Positions 39,668 through 49,430 of a DNA stretch of 64,000 nt are shown one piece after another. The first letter of the stretch is position 1, and each line of letters starts with the position of its first letter. The stretch lies in contig OX031062.1 in the NCBI GenBank assembly GCA_943736015.1, positions 59,508,962 through 59,572,961 on the forward strand. Reading direction: 5' to 3'. A program made the position numbers and the translations under genes. The notes beneath the pieces were generated by a model that was given only the letters and a program-made list of their open reading frames with translations, made no database searches and had not been told where the DNA came from. This DNA comes from Tridacna crocea (taxonomy: Eukaryota; Mollusca; Bivalvia; Cardiida; Cardiidae).

Positions 39668-39877
39668 ACATTAAAGATTGAACTCTTTACTGGATGACAA
39701 AATCTGAAAAATACCATGTGTTTTCAGAAATTGTTGTCTGAAATCAACAATTTCAGTTATGGATATTAAAACATGTTTGAACCATCTGTCTTGGTATTTC
39801 CTTGCAGTAGGATGTTGTCTAAATATTTCCTTCTGGTTGGATGCTGTCCTTTTGTATCTTTTTTCCTGATTTATGCT

Positions 39878-40106
39878 TTAATTCCTTACCAAACAACTAA
39901 ATTTTAGACCAGCCCGAATTGAAAGCATTTGCAGACAACAAAATAAATGTGACTGAAAAATTGAAATTTGGTTTGGGACGGGTAGAAAACATTGTGGGAA
40001 AAGGAGAAAATGATGGTTACCAGCATTTTCTCCTTTTCCCACAATGTTTTTTAAAGTCTTCTTTCTCAGGGTCGTCAAAAGTAGGGATTGTGTGGTAATG
40101 GGTTAA
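39878..40106 (+). mobile_element. TTAA MITE (X-Y), 229 bp
   Basis: TTAATTCCTTACCAAACAAC, core AAATGATGGTTACCAGCATT, Y arm AAAAGTAGGGATTGTGTGG, TTAA shared with the next. Confidence 0.88.
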
Positions 40107-40329
40107 CCCTTTACTACATAATGACAACTTTTGACTACCCTGAGAAAAGAAACCTCTTGAAAACATTGTTGGAAAAGGAGAAAATACTGGTAACCAGCAT
40201 TTTCTCCATTTCCCATGTTTTCCCTCCTCTTTGATACAAATATCAAATTTTCAGTCACTTTTATTTTTACGTCTGCAAATGCTTTCAGTTTAGACCAGTC
40301 TAAAATTTTGTTGTTTGGTATAAAGTTAA
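40103..40329 (-). mobile_element. TTAA MITE (Y-X), chained
   Basis: TTAACCCTTTACTACATAAT, core centre TACTGGTAACCAGCA with a shortened right half, ends GTTTGGTATAAAGTTAA. Confidence 0.84.
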
Positions 40330-40549
40330 TCCTTTCCCAAACAATCACTGGTTTTAACGACCCTGAAATAGAAGCCTTTTGAAAACATTGTGGGAAAAGG
40401 AGAAAATGCTGGTAACCAGCATTTCTCCTTTTCCCACAATGTTTTCTACCCTGCTGGAAACAAATTTCAATTTTTGAGGTATATGTTTATGATGTTGTCT
40501 ACTAATGCTTTCAATTTAGAGCAGTCTAAGATTTTGTCGTTTGTAAAAT
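40326..40549 (-). mobile_element. TTAA MITE (Y-X), chained, right tip lost
   Basis: TTAATCCTTTCCCAAACAAT, near-perfect core, X arm ending GATTTTGTCGTTTGTAAAAT. Confidence 0.82.
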
Positions 40550-40747
40550 TATGCTGATTAGGAGTCCGAAAAGTCAGAAATTAAAACAAAAGTCTTTTGA
40601 GGCTTTGCATGAGAAAGGAAGTAGAGCAAAGTACCCAAATTTCGACAGGTTAACAGTAAAATTTCATCATATGAGATACCGTTTGTAGATGACCTAATTT
40701 CGACATACCCTGACAAAGAACGATAACAACCCGACACATTTTATGCT

Positions 40748-40976
40748 TTAACTCTTTACCACACGAGAAAATTTTAGACTGGTCTAAACTGAAAGCATTT
40801 GCAGACGACAAAATAAAAGTGACTAAAACATAGAAATTTGTTCTTGGAAGGGTAGAAAACACTGTGGGAAAAGAAGAAAATGCTGGTTACCAGCATTTTC
40901 TCCTTTTCCCATAGTGTTTTCAAAAGGCTTCTTTCTTAGGGGCGTCAAAAGTAGGGACTGTGTGGTAATGGGTTAA
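40748..40976 (+). mobile_element. TTAA MITE (X-Y), 229 bp, inside the mariner-like element
   Basis: TTAACTCTTTACCACACGAG, core CACTGTGGGAAAAGAAG with one mismatch, Y arm AAAAGTAGGGACTGTGTGG, ends TAATGGGTTAA. Confidence 0.87.
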
Positions 40977-41324
40977 ATTGTCATCTGTGCGATTCCTGTA
41001 TGATATTTTCAATATAAACGTAACCCAGGGTATGGTTCTTTATTTCGACATGGGGATCGTAATTTCGACACCCTTGTTTTGTTTTGAAAAAATAGATGCA
41101 GATTACGGCAAACACGTGATTTTGACAGTTATCCGCCATTTACCAATCACAAGGGAAGCAACTTTTGCAAGTTTTTGGGTCAGTAAACGAGTTCGATTTA
41201 TCCGTAATTGGTAATGAGATAAAATTGTGCTGGAGGACAAAAGTTCATTCATTTGTTCGATTTGACCAGGGACGTAGCCAAGATATTAAAAAAAAAAAGT
41301 TGGGAAACAAAAAATTGCAAAATT

Positions 41325-41403
41325 CGTGATTTGAACCTACAGCGGTAATAAATATGTCTGCTAAGTGAACAGCACTCTTGACCACGGAGCCACGGGCGCT
41401 TCT
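41325..41403 (-). mobile_element. tRNA-like SINE head with A-rich tail
   Basis: On the minus strand, CGTGGCTCCGTGGTCAAGAG (A-box-like) and GTAGGTTCAAATCACG (B box). A run of A on the plus strand (41290-41300) and GGGACGTAGCCAAG lie on the other side. Confidence 0.5.
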
Positions 41404-41910
41404 GCTAAAAGGGTGGAATTTTATTATATTATTTCTTAGTTGGGTGGCGAAATTACGGCATCCCTTTCAATTTTGTTTTCTATTTTCGACACCTCTGCTA
41501 AAATTTTATTCCAGGCACGAATAGAAAATCTGAACATCAAATCATCATAATAAACATAGTACAGGGCTATTTCAATACTACAAGTATTGAATTGATGAAA
41601 AAAATTCAATTTCTCTTTACTTTTCGTAAAGCCCTGTCCTTATGGAAAGTGTTAAAGGCTAGTTTTTCAAAAACTTTTTCAAGAAACAAAATCGGTCTGC
41701 ACCAAAAATGTCAGATCAAGTGAGTGCCTTTTGAACCGAGATTTTATCAAGACGTCAAATATATTTTGAAGTCATGATCTAGTCGGATGAAGCGACTAAT
41801 AGATGAAGTGAAAATAGATTTTACTACATAAATAGTAAGGGGTGTCGAAATTACGGGTATGCCGAAATTAGGGTACTTTGCTCTATTTGCTTTTTTTCAA
41901 ACTATGTTTT

Positions 41911-42139
41911 TTAACTCATTACCAAACAACAAAATTTTAGGATTGTCCATATCGAAAGCATTTGCAGACGACAAAATAAAAGTGACTGAAAAATTGAAAT
42001 TTGTCTTGTGAAGGGTAGAAAACATTGTGGGAAAAGGAGAAAATGCTGAAGACCAGCATTTTCTCCTTTTCCCACAATGTTTTCTAAAGGCTTCTTTCTC
42101 AGGGGCATCAAAAGTAGGGATTGTGTGGTAATGGATTAA
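41911..42139 (+). mobile_element. TTAA MITE (X-Y), 229 bp
   Basis: TTAACTCATTACCAAACAAC, core centre AATGCTGAAGACCAGCATT, Y arm AAAAGTAGGGATTGTGTGG, ends TAATGGATTAA. Confidence 0.87.
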
Positions 42140-42195
42140 CTATTTTAAAAATTCAATTTTGATTTATGTTTTACTTATTTTTGTCATTTGCAGAT

Positions 42196-42519
42196 TGTAA
42201 CCCGCTACCAGACAACAAAATTTTTACCTTGTCTAGATTGAAAGCAATTGCAGACTACAGTTTCAAAGTGGCTCAAATGGTGCATTCCTTCTGTAATAAA
42301 TACCACACAATTTCAACATTTTAAGACCATCAGAAAAAATGCTTTTGAAATCATTGTGAGAAAAGGAGAAAATGTTGCTTACCAGCTTTTTCTCCTTTTC
42401 CCACTGTTTTCTATCCTATCAAAGACAGAAATCATAATTTTAGCAACCTTTAATTTTTCATTTGTACATGCTTTCCAGTTTGGTGCAATCCAAACTTTTG
42501 TTGTTTGGTAAAGAGTTAA
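42196..42519. mobile_element. X-arm fragment abutting a TTAA MITE (Y-X)
   Basis: 42196-42298 is an X arm (AACCCGCTACCAGACAACAA to AAAGTGGCTCAAATGGTG). At 42299 a second copy starts in its Y arm (AATACCACACAATTTCAACA) and continues through the core to GTTTGGTAAAGAGTTAA. Confidence 0.75.
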
Positions 42520-42859
42520 GGTAAGTCGGAGATAATAATCTGTATTGTAATAGATTTAGCTTGGAGGCAGTTTGAAACATCTGTACATATCAAGAATTAT
42601 GTCTCCCTTGAGAAACGGCTGAAAACTCTGGTAAGAGGGCAAGACAATCCCTGAAAATGATTCCTGAATAAGAATTCCATGATTTTGTCAATCTGCATTG
42701 ATTCAGTCTCCCCCTGGGACAATCCATTGCTTTTAACTTCTGAAATAAATCGGCTGATTATAATTAGCTTCATTTGTCATCATAATTATGAGGTTTGAAA
42801 ATAATTATAGATCCTTTCCATGGGTAAGATTCTTTTTGCTGCTTTTGTTAGTTGTTTAA
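42520..42859. other. Stretch without recognisable gene
   Basis: AAG|GTAAGTCGG right after the MITE resembles a strong splice donor, but no open exon precedes it outside the MITE. Confidence 0.4.
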
Positions 42860-43030
42860 GAAATAATCTTCTTTCTATCGTAGTATATCGTTCAATAAAC
42901 CACAGTTGTGAGTTATGAGGCACAATAAATAATCCACGAGGGCGATAGCCCTCGTGGGTTATTCATTGCGCCTCATAACTCACAACGTGGTTTATTGAAC
43001 GATATACCACGATAGAAAGAAGATTATTTC
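42860..43030. mobile_element. Hairpin (foldback) element, about 80-bp arms
   Basis: GAAATAATCTTCTTTCTATC at the left is matched by GATAGAAAGAAGATTATTTC at the right. The arms meet at CGAGGGCGATAGCCCTCG with almost no spacer. Only a few arm differences are visible. Confidence 0.82.
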
Positions 43031-43330
43031 GATTCTAACATGGCCAATTCTTAATGAAAGGAAAACAAGTTCAAACTGAGAGTAAAAACGCGGAGGAAGA
43101 TTATGTTCCATTGAATAACTCACTCATTGAATGACGTCACTCGATATAGGATGACGTCACTCTACATGGATTGTCGCAGATTTTACCACGTTTTTCTTGC
43201 ACTGTGTTTATAGAGCCAATGTCGCGTGTCATGTTAGAATGCTATTTTTTTTAAAACTCATTGTATGTTGCACACATTTCACATTATACAGTTTATTTGG
43301 GACTATTAAGTTTTCTTTTGTTAAATAAAA

Positions 43331-43600
43331 ATAGAGGATATTTTTTTCTCCATGAAAGATCAAAATTTATTTCATCTCATAAAAGAAGAAAGAGAGGATA
43401 TTTTTTTTTTTCGGTGAAAGGTCTAAATTTATTTCATCTCATGAACACCATTGGTAATATTTTCACGTGTGGCTCAGGTAAAAATATTACCAGTGGTGTT
43501 CATGAGATGAAATAAATTGTGCCACAGGTAAAAATATTACCAATGGTGTTCATGAGATGAAATTAATTTCGATCTTTTGCTGAAAAAAACAAACATTCTA
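43331..43600. repeat. Inverted and tandem repeats of a TTTATTTCATCTCATGAACA unit
   Basis: The plus strand carries the unit at about 43366 (partial) and 43426. The reverse (GGTGTTCATGAGATGAAAT) appears at about 43494 and 43545. AAAAATATTACCARTGGTG is shared. The arrangement can form two alternative hairpins. Confidence 0.7.
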
Positions 43601-43783
43601 TTTATTTCATGCCTTTGACCCTTTCTGGGAGGAGCTTTATCAAAATCCAGTACAGTTCCATTCAGTTATTCCCTGTGGGGTACCCCTTCCGCATGGTAAC
43701 GCATTACAATCTTACGTCAAGCGCGAGAAATGTAAGGTAAATGACGTCATATTTCCATCTGGTTTAGAGGCACTTGCAATTAA

Positions 43784-44796
43784 CCTACCCCTGCAAAAAG
43801 TAGTTCTTGAATTCATGAACAATTCCTGAACTACAGTTCATGAACAATCCCATGAACAGCAAATGGCCGGTTCATGAACCACTTTTGTTCATGAACTTTT
43901 GGTTTTGTTCCATGAACTGTTCCACGAATCAAAATTCATGAACTGGTTGTTGTGTCTGGGGATTTTTTTCTTTGATGGTAGAAAACTTTGGATCATAAAT
44001 CCAACCCTTCTGTTCCCTTTATTCTAAAAGGTTATGAAGCAAAAAGTAGCATATTATGAAGTTTGAGCATATTTGCACTTGTAGCCACACAGTCAATTAT
44101 TGTTCTTACATTTATTTAATTCTCTTACAGTAAATATCTGCAAATTGCATGACTGAAAATGGGTTTAAGTAATTACCATCCTAATGCTTGTAGAAATTTC
44201 TTATCAGTTGATAAATAAGGATTTACATGTATACTGATATAATATTTTTGGGCATTTCTAACTGACCAGAAATTGTTTTGATGTCCATCTTGAAATTATT
44301 TGTCGATATTTTGTTGTTTTTCAAATAAGGGAGGTAATTAATGTCTCCTTTTGTAATGAGAATAGAGTGGCCTAGATTTATAAATGATAATTCTTAGATG
44401 GAATGAGTGGCTCAGTCAAAGTAGGGTAATAATACTCATTTTTAATCATAGCATCTTTTACAGGATACTATTACAGTGGAAATAGCTGTTTTCCATTAGA
44501 ATGGTACCACTTAAATATTTAAGTTATTGAATTCTAAATCCTTGACCTTCTTAAAGACAGCAAGTTCATGATTTGTTCAAGAATATTCAGTTCATGAACT
44601 GATGGCAGAGTCTATTTCATGAACTGTTGGTAATAGTTCATGAACATGGAGTTCATGAACCACCAGTTCATGAACAACCACATGGCAGTTCAAGATTTTT
44701 TGTACCAGTTCTTGAATAATTCATGAACAGTTCATGAACCGAAAACATGTACCATGAACTGTTCATAAATTCAAGAACTACTTTTCGCATGGGTAG
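43784..44796. mobile_element. 1-kb inverted-repeat element with GTTCATGAAC arrays
   Basis: Inverted ends: CCTACCCCTGCAAAAAGTAG with TTCTTGAATTCATGAAC at the left, and GTTCATAAATTCAAGAACTA with CTTTTCGCATGGGTAGG at the right. Each end zone (43784-43960 and 44560-44796) carries about seven or eight copies or near-copies of the palindrome GTTCATGAAC. The middle 600 bp is AT-rich with no coding frame. Target duplication not clear. Superfamily unknown; dense subterminal motifs recall hAT or Kolobok-type transposase sites (inference). Confidence 0.75.
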
Positions 44797-45075
44797 GCAA
44801 CAAGAACGTGCAAATTGTTATTTTCACTGGTGGTACCAGTTTAAGATTGAAAAATATTTTCACTGATATTTCTCGGTAAGCATGAAATAAATAACTGATG
44901 TTAAACTTAATGTCATCCACCCATCAAGAAGAGGGTAAAATGGAAACAGACTCAATCCAGCTATTTTCAATTTCTCAGATTTATCCTGTTGACCGTATTG
45001 GACTGATTGATGAACCTGTACAAAAAAGCACAAAAAGGATTAATTGAAACAGAATGAGCTGAAATCATTCTTTAT
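44797..45075. other. Stretch without recognisable gene or repeat
   Basis: Nothing recognised. Confidence 0.35.
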
Positions 45076-45307
45076 TTAACTCTTTTACTGATCGACAAAA
45101 TCTTAGACTTGACCGATCTAACAGTATTAATCAGATGACTAAATAAATGTGATTGAAAATTTGAAACTTGACTTCTGAGGAGAAGAAAACACTGTAGGAA
45201 CAGGAGAAAAAATGCTGGTTACCAGCATTTTCTCCTTTTCCCTCAATGTTTTCAATAGGCTTCTTCCTCTGGGTTGTCAAAACCAGGGATTATTTGGTAA
45301 GGGATTA
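45076..45307 (+). mobile_element. TTAA MITE (X-Y)
   Basis: TTAACTCTTTTACTGATCGA, core with extra A bases, Y arm AAAACCAGGGATTATTTGG, ends TAAGGGATTAA. Confidence 0.82.
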
Positions 45308-45401
45308 ATATCGTCTCCTCCCCCAGAATGATGATCTGGTTGTTATAGCTCTTTAATATAAATTGAACCACTGGAACTAATTTGAAAATAATTTGACATT
45401 A

Positions 45402-45490
45402 TTAACCCTGTGCCAAACAATTCTAACTTCTAATGAATCGATGGAAGAACTTAGAAGACATTTGTAAACATTGAGAAAAAGGGAGGTGCT
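45402..45490 (-). mobile_element. TTAA MITE left-end fragment
   Basis: TTAACCCTGTGCCAAACAAT, decayed Y arm, stops at GAGAAAAAGGGAGG. Confidence 0.5.
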
Positions 45491-45891
45491 TTTATCAGGA
45501 GAATTACAGTGATTCTTTGGAATCCCCCCTCCCCTCTTCCCAGTAGCGGAAGAGAGCAGGTTGATAATGCATTGTAAAATTATCATTCGGAATGTTGTGG
45601 GCCATTTCCTGTGAATTGACTCATTAAATGACAACAATTACATGAACCACATGACTGTATGTAAATGTCACATTCTTTCCTTTTGACCTATTGGCACTTC
45701 AGTAATATTGGACTTTTACTATGCATGAGAAGATCAAAATAAAGTTGAATCAAATAAATAAAATTTAATAATAGTATGGGGTGTCTAAAAGCCAAGACTT
45801 GTTTGTAAGCTGGCTTTTGTGGTGATGTATGTCTCGCTAACACTTTGGCTTTCTAACCAAGTCCAGTTGCACAGTCAGTAGCATTCAGGGC
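45491..45891. other. Stretch without recognisable gene
   Basis: No open frame with splice support. The end (TAACCAAGTCCAGTTGCACAG) is faintly tRNA-like. Confidence 0.35.
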
Positions 45892-46117
45892 TTAACTTGA
45901 CCACACAGTCCAGACTTTTAACGGTCTGAGAAAGAAAGCTGTTGAAAACATTGTAGGAAAAGGAGAAAATGCTGGTAACCAGCATTTTCTCCTTTTCCCA
46001 CAATGTTTTCTACCCATTCCAAATCAAATTTCAGTTTTTGGTTCACATTTATTTTGTCGTCTGTAAATGCTTTCAAGTTGGACTAGTCCAAAATTTTGTC
46101 GTTTGGTGAAGAGCTAG
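45892..46117 (-). mobile_element. TTAA MITE (Y-X)
   Basis: TTAACTTGACCACACAGTCC, near-perfect core, X arm ending GTTTGGTGAAGAGCTA. Confidence 0.85.
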
Positions 46118-46122
46118 GATCA

Positions 46123-46314
46123 GGGTACCTATTCACCAACCATTCTTAAGAACATTCTTAGTCTTATTCTTCAAAATTTTGTCAGTGTGAAAGTAACAGA
46201 ACTTCTGATTGGCTAAACCATTTGGTTTAGCCAAACAGAAGTTCTGTCACTTTCACAGTCTAGAAATCTCAAAGAATTAGAATGTTTGTAAGACTGGTTG
46301 GTGAATACAGACCC
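46123..46314. repeat. CCAAT-box palindromic MITE copy 4
   Basis: GGGTACCTATTCACCAACCA, centre TCTGATTGGCTAAACCATTT and its inverse, right end GTTGGTGAATACAGACCC. Confidence 0.78.
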
Positions 46315-46351
46315 AGAAGATCACTCAGGTTTGTATCCCCATCTTTCTTTT

Positions 46352-46545
46352 CTATGATTGTCGGTAGTCACAGATTTCATTACTACTCTTAGCAGTGATC
46401 ATTGGTTTGATGATGGCCTTGTGGGAAAGCAGCCTGTGGCCTTGGAAGAATATTGTGGGAAGTGCTGATAAGAAAAACTCCAGGAAAGCATGAATCAGGT
46501 GCACTGATGGCCAGAATATAATTGAAATAATGCTGAAAATTGGAC
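46352..46545 (+). mobile_element. Old SINE, forward
   Basis: GGTTTGATGATGGCCTTGTG, GGGAAAGCAGCCTGTGGCCT, TGGCCAGAATATAATTGAAA. Reverse of the blocks at 23935. Confidence 0.58.
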
Positions 46546-46705
46546 GAAACTTTTGTAACAATACATTGTCAGTTACTTCAAAAACCTAAATGTTACTACA
46601 GTTTGAGACAAATTGTAGTTACAAGGTTTTTTAAGTAAATTGACGACTTGTTCTGTCAATGACTGAATGAGCGTCCTGTAGCTTTAGCAATAAGGCTATG
46701 CCACT

Positions 46706-46970
46706 CATCTTCACGAGCCAAGGTTATGATCACTACGTGGTTCTTACCTTGGCTGATTGAGCCCGATTTCGAGATTCCTGCAATGCACTCTCTATTGGAT
46801 ACTGGTTATTACCCCCCTTTACATCATATTTCTAAAAGCCAATGAAATCTTGTTTTACAAACCGCTTACGAATACACGTGAAGCTATAAGCAGACATCCA
46901 CGTGGGTTTCCATGTTTACCTTCTATTTGAAAGGTAGAAACCTTGTTCTATTTTTATTAAAGATGAAATG
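46706..46970 (+). mobile_element. MITE with CATCTTCACGAGCCAAGG end, copy 3 (right end missing)
   Basis: Matches copy 1 from CATCTTCACGAGCCAAGG to ATTAAAGATGAAATG and then stops. The flanks (GCTATGCCA before, TGGCATAGC after) are inverted copies of each other, which is unexplained. Confidence 0.75.
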
Positions 46971-47240
46971 TCACTTGGCATAGCTTCTCAGTACGACATT
47001 GGTTTTGATGCCAATATTGTATTTGCCCATAGATACTACTAACTTGGAGAATGCCATGTTATTGTATATTGTAATGAGACAATTTTAACCTGAAGGAAAC
47101 AACATTACAATACTTATCTCCCCCTCCCACACATCCTGTACTTTATGTTTGACAGGCAATTTATCTGTCAAAGATAATAGGCAACATCATGTTTACAGCA
47201 TGCTGTTGAGCAGAAACTACAACAACAATACAGTTACTAT
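46971..47240. other. Stretch without recognisable gene
   Basis: Nothing recognised. Confidence 0.35.
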
Positions 47241-47400
47241 ACCCCCCAACAACGAAGTGGAGGGGGGTATACTGGAATCGCCATGGCTGTCCGTCTGTCT
47301 GTGTGTCCGTCTGTCCATGTGTCCGTCTGTGTACAAAATACTGTCAAAGCACTGGCAGGGTATAAAGTCACATTCTTTGACAGGTCCAGTTTATCCAGTC
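47241..47400. repeat. Mollusc-type CCCCC/GTCCGTCTGTC element fragment
   Basis: ACCCCCCAACAACGAAGTGG with its inverse GGGGGGTATA forms a short hairpin. A GTCCGTCTGTCTGTGTG run follows. I know similar sequence from several marine invertebrates; class uncertain. Confidence 0.55.
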
Positions 47401-47421
47401 TTCACTGAAATTAGTCTGGTT

Positions 47422-47745
47422 TTAACTCTACACCACACAATCCCTTCTTTTAACCCATTACCAAACGACAATATTTTAGACTGGTCCAAATTGAAAGCAA
47501 TTGCAGACGACAAAATAAAAGTGACTGAAAACTTGAAATTTGTTTTGTGGAGGGTAGAAAACATTGTGGAAAAAGGAGAAAATGCTGGTTACCAGCATTT
47601 TCTCCTTTTCCCACAATGTTTTCTAAAGGCTTCTTTCTCAGGGGCGTCAAAAGTAGGGATTGTATGGTAATGGGTTAATGACCCTGAGAAAGAAAGCCTT
47701 TGAAAACAGGATGGGAAAATGAGAAAATGCTGGTTATGACCAGTC
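47422..47745 (-). mobile_element. TTAA MITE split at its inner TTAA by another copy
   Basis: Outer copy: TTAACTCTACACCACACAAT and CCCTTCTT before the insertion, TGACCCTGAGAAAGAAAGCC and a core relic after it. In intact copies this place reads CTTTTAACGACCC, which holds one TTAA; here TTAA stands on both sides of the inner copy. Confidence 0.85.
47450..47678 (+). mobile_element. TTAA MITE (X-Y), 229 bp, inserted in an older copy
   Basis: TTAACCCATTACCAAACGAC, core perfect except one base, Y arm AAAAGTAGGGATTGTATGG, ends TAATGGGTTAA. It directly shows the TTAA target duplication. Confidence 0.9.
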
Positions 47746-48062
47746 TGATTACTGATCTGTTTTTTCCAACTTTTTGAGAGATACCCCCGTCAAAACAGCA
47801 ATGACATTGGCACATGTGGAATGACGAATGTATACAAACTAAATGTGTCTCATTTTGCAAAATACTAGTATGTTTTTCATAGGAAACTGTCTGGTACCAT
47901 TCCAGATTCTCCATCATCTAAATGAATTAAGCTAAAAACACTGTGTCCCCAAGGATGTTCCTGACAGTTTTATAGTGGCAGCTATATCTTACATATCCAT
48001 GTCATAGCTTAATGCTGTACAGCTGCTCTGTTATTACAACCCCAAGCGGTTTCTGTATTTGC

Positions 48063-48252
48063 AATTTCAACATTATTTCAGTTATTTGACACCTATCTTT
48101 GATTTCCTTGAGGTTTTTACCAGTAATACCAACAACATTCTATCAGAGTCACTGATTGCATTCCCACAAAAATGTTTCAGGAACAATGATATTCATTTGT
48201 GAAAGAGGAGTGGATTCTGTAGTGCAACTATCATCAATGATCAGAGAGAATT
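48063..48252 (-). mobile_element. Old SINE, reversed, decayed
   Basis: TTTCAACATTATTTCAGTTA (tail side), ACCAGTAATACC, ATCAGAGTCACTGATTGCAT. Continues into the tandem array at 48253. Confidence 0.5.
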
Positions 48253-48870
48253 TAGCAGAGCTTTGAATTGAATCAGCAAGTTTCAAGCTTTATATGATAA
48301 CTGACTGGGCAACTTGGACTGGCAGCCCAGACTGCAGTACCTCAAAAGGTAAAGCACAGAGGCTGTTTTAGTTGAACTCTTTACCAAACAAGTCCTGATT
48401 TTAATAGCAGAGCTTTGAATTGAATCAGCAAGTTTCAAGCCTCATATGATGCCGACTGGGCAACTGGGATTGGCAGCCCAGGCTGTAGTACCTCAAAAGG
48501 TAAAGCACAGGGTTTTAAAACCAGAGGCTGTTTTAGTTGAACTCTTTACCAAAGAAGCCCTGGTTTTCTTAGGAGTGCCTTAAATTGAATCAGCAAGTTT
48601 CAAGCCTCATATGATATAGACTGGGCAACTGGGATTGGCAGCCCAGGCTGTCACTAGTACCTCAAAAGGTAAAACACAGGTCTTAAAACCAGAGGCAGTT
48701 TTAGTTGAACTCTTTACCAAAGAAGCCCTGGTTTTCTTAGGAGTGCCTTAAATTGAATCAGCAAGTTTCAAGCCTCATATGATATAGACTGGGCAACTGG
48801 GACTGGCAGCCCAGGCTGTCACTAGTACCTCAAAAGGTAAAGAACAGGGTTTGTAAACCAGAGGCTTTTC
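48253..48870. repeat. Tandem array (4 units, about 150-168 bp) including a MITE tip
   Basis: Each unit has TTGAATCAGCAAGTTTCAAG (or the AAATTGAATC form), GGCAGCCCAGGCTGTAGTAC, CCTCAAAAGGTAAAGCACAG and GTTTTAGTTGAACTCTTTAC. The last block is the Y tip of the TTAA MITE, so a MITE fragment has been amplified with its flank. Units start at about 48253, 48403, 48572 and 48739. Confidence 0.82.
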
Positions 48871-48880
48871 CTTTTTCTTC

Positions 48881-48895
48881 CCCCCCCCCCCCCAT
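48881..48895. repeat. Poly-C run
   Basis: About 14 C in a row at the end of the tandem array. Confidence 0.9.
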
Positions 48896-49430
48896 TTTTT
48901 CAAAAACTTTTCTTTCACAGTGTATTATAATTGTTGCCTGCAGTTGCTTTTAACTTGGATTATTGCTTAAAATTTGTGGTTTAATAAGGGGTTTAAGAAC
49001 AATCATAAATCCATAGAGGGCTTCACTCACTGCCATGATACTTATTAAGTACTGTTGAAAACGGCATATCAATTCTGTACCACACATTTTTTAGACAAGT
49101 CTAAATTCAAAGGTGTTTTTCTTCAGGTTTGTTAGAACTCAGGTTTGTATGGTGAAGTGTGGACGAAAAGTCTCAATCAGAGTGATACAACATTCCTCGA
49201 TATGGAACCACAGTTAAACTGCTACATAGATTTTGGTGAATACTAAACGATGTAGATTAGGAGTGCATTCTCTTCTCTATACCTCTCTACATCAGTGTTT
49301 TAGTAACATGTATCTTTCTTGACATTTCTGTGGCTTTTACAGGAGGAGATTGATTAAGATCAGACTGCATAGATAATTGAGTCTGGTATTAGATCTGCAG
49401 TATCCAAATCTTGATTCAAAACTGAGTTCT
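48896..49430. other. Stretch without gene; weak MITE relics
   Basis: TTGTTGCCTGCAGTTGCTTT (48930-48950) is an X-arm relic. 49069-49162 is a short foldback of MITE tips without core (TCTGTACCACACATTTTTTA, AACTCAGGTTTGTATGGTGA). GATTAAGATCAGACTGC near 49350 belongs to the GGACAGTGTAG family. Confidence 0.4.

Larger units (their letters stand above)
40624..41883. mobile_element. Non-autonomous mariner-like element with TTTCGACA motifs
   Basis: The ends are inverted: GAGCAAAGTACCCAAATTTC at the left, GAAATTAGGGTACTTTGCTC at the right, each flanked by TA (40622-40623 and 41884-41885). The interior repeats (A)TTTCGACA about eight times on both strands. A TTAA MITE sits at 40748-40976 and a tRNA-like SINE head near 41325-41403. 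I see no transposase. TA flanks suggest the Tc1/mariner superfamily (inference). Confidence 0.72.

Noticed and set aside
42511-42530. Strong splice donor AAG|GTAAGTCGG
   Set aside because: It arises where a MITE tip (GAGTTAAG) meets the flank; there is no open exon before it.
47241-47345. Coding start of a larger protein spanning 47149-47670
   Set aside because: The frame merely links a GTCC-rich repeat fragment with a MITE; no part is gene-like.
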